In this document: positions 8,003-11,973 of the stretch, in pieces
Numbering within the stretch: the stretch's first letter is position 1
Layout of the letters: each line of letters starts with the position of its first letter
Assembly: GCA_003567115.1 (NCBI GenBank)
Contig: PXAP01000009.1
Location: 1 to 11,973, forward strand
Direction of reading: 5' to 3'
DNA length: 11,973 nt
Source: Bacteroidota bacterium
Lineage (GTDB): Bacteria > Bacteroidota > Bacteroidia > Bacteroidales > PUMT01
Program-made: the position numbers and the translations under genes
The notes under the pieces: model-generated
What the model was told of the DNA's origin: nothing
Seen by the model: only the letters and a program-made list of their open reading frames with translations
The model's database searches: none

Positions 8003-9031
8003 ATGAACAGCCAGGCAACAAAAATAGATAATCCCGTTGTATCTGTCGTGCTTCCTTTCTACCGCCCCGGAGAGAAACTTGATAATGCTGTAAGAAGCGT
8101 TGTGGATCAGGATTTTGGGGACTGGGAGTTAATTCTTGTCAACAACAATGCCTGCAATATTTCTGAAGCAATTGCAGAAAAATGGGTTAAAGCCGATCCA
8201 AGAGTAAGGGTGGTACATGAGCCTGTTCAGTCAGTTTCATATGCCATGAATACAGGTCTTCGGCATACCCGGGCCGGCCTTGTTGCCAGGATGGATGCAG
8301 ATGATATTTCTTTGCCGGACAGACTCAGGAAGCAAGTGAAATACATGAATAAAAACCAGGATACCGGTGTAGTTTCAGCACAAACAATTTTTAATTCGGA
8401 TATTGGCAAAAGCAGGGGATTCTCAGTTTATGTCGACTGGCAGAACAGCATAATAACTCATAAGGAACATTATTTATCCAGATTTATAGAATCTCCCCTT
8501 GCACAGCCGACTATCATGTTTAGAAAAAATCTTACCGATCTTTACGGATATTATAATACCGGAAATCTGCCCGAAGATTATGAGATGTGGCTTCGCTGGC
8601 TTGAAAAGGGTGTCAGGTTCCATAAAATTCCCGAGCCGCTGGTTCAGTGGAATGATCACAAAGAGAGGCTGACGCGTACTCATTCCAATTATTCTTTGCT
8701 TGCTTTTCGGAGTGTCAGGTATGAATATCTGGCCCGCTGGATCAAAAACAATATTTCTCCGGAAAAAAAGATCATAGTCTGCGGTAGCAGCAGGAATATA
8801 AGAAGTAAGACTGAAATGCTTTCAAATTTTGGGGTTAAAACAGACGGGTTTACCGATATTAAAGTCCCCGCCGGGCTGCGACCCGGTTTTATTTCATACG
8901 GGGAACTTACCGATCCCAAAAAATATTTCATACTGAACCTTGTCTCAAAAAGGGGCGTTGGACAGATTATCAGAAAGCATTTCCTTTCTTTAGGTTTTAC
9001 TGAAGGTACAGACTTCTTACTTGCCGGTTAA
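8003..9031 (+). CDS. Family 2 glycosyltransferase with C-terminal Rossmann-like domain
   Basis: I chose the ATG at 8003 (342 residues) over an in-frame TTG at 7991, because TTG is a rare start here and sits in a likely promoter box. Residues 11-110 are a GT-A fold: VVSVVLPFYRPGEKLDNAVRSV (12-33), then LILVNNNA (43-50) and the sugar-nucleotide/metal motif MDADD, with Asp98 and Asp100 as the DxD. The acceptor half has LPEDYEMWLRW (189-199), whose ED pair is the usual catalytic-base position. From about 255 a second domain starts with KKIIVCGSSR and ends LGFTEGTDFLL. It resembles the small Rossmann-like tail found on some GT2 enzymes, but the glycine-rich loop is degenerate (GSSRN rather than GxGxxG). 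No membrane segment is seen, so it is likely a cytosolic or peripheral enzyme of surface polysaccharide synthesis. Donor and acceptor are unknown. No other polysaccharide genes adjoin it. Confidence 0.9.
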   Translation: MNSQATKIDNPVVSVVLPFYRPGEKLDNAVRSVVDQDFGDWELILVNNNACNISEAIAEKWVKADPRVRVVHEPVQSVSYAMNTGLRHTRAGLVARMDADDISLPDRLRKQVKYMNKNQDTGVVSAQTIFNSDIGKSRGFSVYVDWQNSIITHKEHYLSRFIESPLAQPTIMFRKNLTDLYGYYNTGNLPEDYEMWLRWLEKGVRFHKIPEPLVQWNDHKERLTRTHSNYSLLAFRSVRYEYLARWIKNNISPEKKIIVCGSSRNIRSKTEMLSNFGVKTDGFTDIKVPAGLRPGFISYGELTDPKKYFILNLVSKRGVGQIIRKHFLSLGFTEGTDFLLAG

Positions 9032-9052
9032 GAGAAATTTTTGGTAGTTTTG
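9021..9052 (+). promoter_or_regulatory. Candidate promoter for the HelD-like gene
   Basis: TTG at 9021-9023, 21 nt, then TAGTTTTG at 9045-9052 fits the Bacteroidota TTG/TAnnTTTG promoter pattern. The -7 box ends 8 nt before the ATG at 9061, so the mRNA would be leaderless or nearly so. The -33 part lies in the last codons of the glycosyltransferase, so this gene may have its own promoter in addition to any readthrough. Confidence 0.45.
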
Positions 9053-9060
9053 CAACCGCT

Positions 9061-11130
9061 ATGCAAAATATTTTCAACAAAACCGAAAAAGAGGAAAAAG
9101 AATACCTTGAGGAGATTAAGCAAAAACTTCTGGATGAGATAAACAGGACCGAAGGAAACATTGATTCCCATTCAAAAGATATTCAGGAATACAAGGATTA
9201 CCTCTGGGAAAACCGTGCCGGTATGGACCATGCCGAAAAGGTTTCAGTAAGGCAATCCATCTGGCAGACTGCCCTTACAGGTGAATCGGCCACAGCAAAA
9301 AAACGCAGGCTTCAGAAGCTGCTCAACTCTCCCTATTTTGGCAGGATTGATTTTACCGAAAACGGCAATAATGAAAGATTACCTGTATATATAGGGGTTA
9401 ATTCATTTTTTGATCATGATCTGAAAACCAATTTAATTCACGACTGGAGGGCCCCGGTCTCCGGACTGTTTTATGACTTCGAACTGGGACAGGCCCGTTT
9501 TGAATCCCCGGCCGGCACAATTAGCGGAGAAATATTACTCAAGCGCCAGTACAGGATAAGGCAGGGGAAGATGGAGTTCATGCTGGAAAGTTCCCTCAAT
9601 ATTCATGATGATATTCTTCAGCAGGAACTCAGCAGGTCCACCGATGAAAAGATGAAGGATATTGTGGCGACTATCCAGCGTGATCAGAACAGGATCATCC
9701 GTAATGACTCTTCGTATGTACTGATTATACAGGGAGTTGCCGGATAGGGTAAAACGTCGATTGCCCTTCACCGGGTTGCCTGGCTTCTATACAGGCACAA
9801 AAAAACTTTAACTTCAAAAGATATACTGATCATTTCACCCAATAAGGTGTTTGCGGATTATATATCTAATGTACTGCCTGAACTTGGAGAAGAAAAGATC
9901 AGGGAAACGGGCATGGAAGATCTGGCAAGGCGAGTGCTCGACAAAAAATACAGGTTTCAGACATTTTTTGAACAAGTTGCAAAAGTGGTTGAGGGCAGGG
10001 AAAAAAATTTTATAGAGAGAATAAGCTTCAAAGCATCACACGATCTTTTAAACAGGCTTAACAAGTATGTAACCTACATTGAAAATGAACTGTTTGTCCC
10101 CAATGACCTTAAGGTAGGCAGGTATTATGTGCCATTTACGTTTGTTGCCCAAAAATATATGGCATTCAGCCGTGTGCCCCTTTTTAAAAGATTCGGAGTT
10201 ATTGCGCAGCAGGTAGCTGAATTTATCAGGAAAACGCACAGGAACGATTTAAAGGCGCCTGATATAAACAAGATTGAGGGGGATATAAGGAGGATGCTTA
10301 AATACTCTAACCTTCGTGACCTGTACAAGCATTTTTACGAATGGATGGGAAAGTCCGAACTTTACACCAATACACGCGGGGGACTGGAATATTCGGACGT
10401 ATATCCTCTTATTTACCTTAAACAACAACTGGAGGGAATTAAGACTGATGACGGGGTAAAGCATCTTTTAATAGATGAGATGCAGGATTACACCCCTGTG
10501 CAATATGCTGTTGTTTCCAGGTTATTTCCCTGTAAAAAGACAATTCTGGGTGATACCAATCAATCAGTGAACCCTTACAGCTCATCCACACCGGAAGATA
10601 TTGAAAGGGTTTTTGTCAATGCCTACCAGGTAAGGCTTATGAAGAGTTATCGCTCCACATTTGAGATCACCAATTTTGCACAAAGCATCTCGCGCAACGA
10701 TGAACTTGTCCCTGTCGAGAGACATGGGGAGACACCATCAATACACGGTTTTAATGATCAGGAGGCCGAAATTCTTAAAATAAGGGATATAATCAGTAGT
10801 TTCAGTAGTTCCGGTTTCAATTCCATGGGAATTGTCTGCAAAACACAGAAACAGGCCGGTCATATTTATGAAGCGCTGAAAGATAATCACCACGGTGTTT
10901 ACTTTCTGAATACCGAAAGTGTTGCATTTGTAAACGGTGTTGTCATTGCAACGGTCCATATGTCAAAAGGTCTTGAATTTGATCATGTTATAGTACCTTT
11001 TGTTAACCAAAGCAATTACAGATCGGAAACTGACAAAAAAATGCTCTATATCGCGTGTACAAGGGCTATGCACAGGCTGGATGTTACTCATACAGGAAAA
11101 ATTTCCGGATTTATAAAAATCCGCCGGTAA
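9061..11130 (+). pseudogene. HelD-type UvrD-like ATPase interrupted by an amber codon in Walker A
   Basis: The frame spans 690 codons, from ATG 9061 to TAA 11128-11130. It encodes a HelD-family superfamily 1 ATPase (DNA helicase IV-like; characterised members release stalled RNA polymerase from DNA). Numbering the amber as residue 229, the N-terminal 60 residues are a charged coiled coil as in HelD. WRAPVSGLFYDFE is the domain before the Q-motif, IQRDQNRIIR. The P-loop reads GVAG-stop-GKTSIALHR (225-237). Walker B is LLIDEMQDY (470-478), motif III LGDTNQSVNP, motif IV SYRSTFE, motif V VHMSKGLEFD, and motif VI YIACTRAMHR. All are intact, and no other stop or frameshift occurs. The only lesion is TAG at 9745-9747, where the family has Ser; TCG to TAG is one base change. 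Neither half alone has a complete ATP site: upstream is a 228-residue peptide, and restart at GTG 9847 would lack the P-loop. It may be a true pseudogene or a sequence error. Confidence 0.85.
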
Positions 11131-11233
11131 CCCGATCTGCCTTCCTGCAATGATAGCAAAGCATCTTCCCGCCGGTTCGTTCAGTATACGTATTCATCAG
11201 GTTCACCACAGAAAAACCTTTTTCCGGTATCAA

Positions 11234-11253
11234 ATAACACCAGATAACACCGG
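11234..11253. repeat. Tandem 10-bp repeat in convergent intergenic region
   Basis: ATAACACCAG at 11234-11243 is followed at once by ATAACACCGG at 11244-11253, nine of ten bases identical. It lies 5 bp beyond the stop codon of the Gfo/Idh/MocA gene. CCGGT at 11224-11228 can also pair with ACCGG at 11249-11253, giving a 5-bp stem that encloses most of the repeat. Only two copies exist, so a regulatory role is not established. Confidence 0.5.
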
Positions 11254-11258
11254 ACAGG

Positions 11259-11973
11259 TTATAATTTCACGTAATTGGTCCCGTAAGGATAACGCTGCGG
11301 TCTGCTGAGCATGGCATTGGCCGCATCATTATTGATAAACCTTTCTGCCCTGGGATTCCATTCCAGTCTGCCCGGAATTTTCATTGCTATGTGACTGACA
11401 AGGCATACGGTACAAGCCCTGTGACCGATCTCTACCGGACAAACGGGCTGCTTGCGGCTTACTATGCAATCCAGCCAGTTGCCGTAATGATCGTCACTGC
11501 GGTAAAGATTTATCTCATCGGGCCCGATTTTCGATTTCAGAATTTCAGGATCACTCGCATCAAGAGCTTTACGACTGGCCTCAACATCTACCGGATCACT
11601 GGCCGTAGCCCTGTAATCACCTCGTGAGACAAATACCCATCCATCGGTTCCTTCATAGCGTATACCGTTGGGAAAACCACCGCTGGTGTACATATGAATA
11701 CCATTCTCATATTCAGTCTTTACCATAAAATCACCGTGAACATTCCACAGGCCGGATCTTGGAAATTGAGCCACTGCTTCAACCGATACCGGACCGGTGT
11801 ACTCGGTATCCATACCCCAGGCCGCCGAATCAAAATGATGCTGGCCCCACCCGGTAATCATTCCCGAACCATAGTTCTCAATCCTTAACCATCCCGGGCG
11901 TCCGTAATCATCCTGGGGATGAACTCCAGTTTCTGTATAGGGAACAACGGGAGTTGAGCCCAGCCACATATCA
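11259..11973 (-). CDS. C-terminal part of a Gfo/Idh/MocA family oxidoreductase, cut by the right edge
   Basis: The minus-strand frame is open from the window edge to TAA at 11259-11261. The Met at 11967-11969 is internal, because the codon before it (Asp) is still in frame, so the true start lies beyond the window. The visible 238 residues are the C-terminal domain used by bacterial members of the family: WLRIENYGSGMITGWGQHHFD, SAAWGMDTEYTGP, later GNWLDCIVSRKQPVCPVEIGHRA, then IAMKIPGRLEWNP and ANAMLSRPQRYPY near the end. The NAD(P)-binding Rossmann domain and any Tat signal are outside the window. Family members oxidise or reduce sugars and sugar derivatives, often with a secreted location in Bacteroidota and Planctomycetes; the substrate is unknown here. 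It is convergent with the HelD-like gene, with 128 bp between. Confidence 0.88.
   Translation of the reverse strand, partial: DMWLGSTPVVPYTETGVHPQDDYGRPGWLRIENYGSGMITGWGQHHFDSAAWGMDTEYTGPVSVEAVAQFPRSGLWNVHGDFMVKTEYENGIHMYTSGGFPNGIRYEGTDGWVFVSRGDYRATASDPVDVEASRKALDASDPEILKSKIGPDEINLYRSDDHYGNWLDCIVSRKQPVCPVEIGHRACTVCLVSHIAMKIPGRLEWNPRAERFINNDAANAMLSRPQRYPYGTNYVKL

Noticed and set aside
9061..11130. TAG as a sense codon (pyrrolysine or a TAG-to-Gln/Leu code) explaining the HelD break
   Set aside because: The NUDIX gene in the same window ends with TAG, no recoding gene or tRNA is visible, and the aligned residue is expected to be Ser, so a mutation or sequencing error is simpler.
9847..11130. 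A separate functional gene starting at GTG 9847
   Set aside because: It is in the same frame as the upstream half, lacks the P-loop and the start of the ATPase domain, and has no promoter or ribosome-binding features; it is the C-terminal part of one interrupted gene.
11966..11973. Met at 11967-11969 as the true start of the right-edge gene
   Set aside because: The preceding codon is in frame and open to the window edge, and the visible protein is only the C-terminal domain of a Gfo/Idh/MocA enzyme.
1..11973. CRISPR array, tRNA, rRNA, insertion sequence, phage or defence genes
   Set aside because: No regularly spaced repeats, cloverleaf sequences, transposase motifs, terminal inverted repeats or phage-like proteins were seen in either strand.

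Overview
The window looks like chromosomal DNA from a member of the Bacteroidota, probably an uncultured environmental Bacteroidales-like lineage. This rests on the gene families seen together (bacterial GH3 adenylating enzyme, S1 sulfatase lipoprotein, DUF4197 lipoprotein, YyaL/SSP411 protein, Gfo/Idh/MocA oxidoreductase with the bacterial C-terminal domain). It also rests on AT-rich leaders without Shine-Dalgarno sequences, and on TAnnTTTG-type -7 promoter boxes just upstream of some starts. The lineage is inferred; there is no rRNA or other marker gene.

Layout. Positions 3406 to 1 (minus strand) read as one likely operon: a GH3-family acyl-adenylating enzyme, then 16 bp later a lipoprotein arylsulfatase, then 66 bp later the start of a third exported protein that runs off the left edge. 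Next, also on the minus strand, is a separate 677-residue YyaL/SSP411 protein (thioredoxin-like plus alpha/alpha-toroid domain). About 300 bp of noncoding DNA follows, then a short, badly decayed remnant of an SGNH/GDSL esterase (about 5986-6241), and an intact DUF4197 lipoprotein on the plus strand. A NUDIX hydrolase (minus) converges on DUF4197, with a long imperfect hairpin between them. The NUDIX gene diverges from a family 2 glycosyltransferase (plus) across 313 bp. The glycosyltransferase is followed 29 bp later by a HelD-type UvrD-like ATPase gene whose frame is broken by one TAG codon. The window ends in the C-terminal part of a Gfo/Idh/MocA oxidoreductase (minus).

The most notable observation is that the HelD-like gene has a single in-frame amber codon exactly inside the Walker A P-loop (Gly-Val-Ala-Gly-stop-Gly-Lys-Thr), while the remaining 460 codons stay open in the same frame with all later helicase motifs. 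This is a very recent nonsense mutation, a sequencing error, or, less likely, suppression. The second is the esterase remnant, seen as two blocks of family-like peptide in different frames.

How the genes work together: the GH3/sulfatase/exported-protein group and the oxidoreductase at the right edge are consistent with surface processing of sulfated or decorated glycans. The remaining genes are housekeeping or orphan genes with no obvious joint pathway. I found no CRISPR array, tRNA, rRNA, insertion sequence, phage or defence island, and no convincing new multi-gene system.
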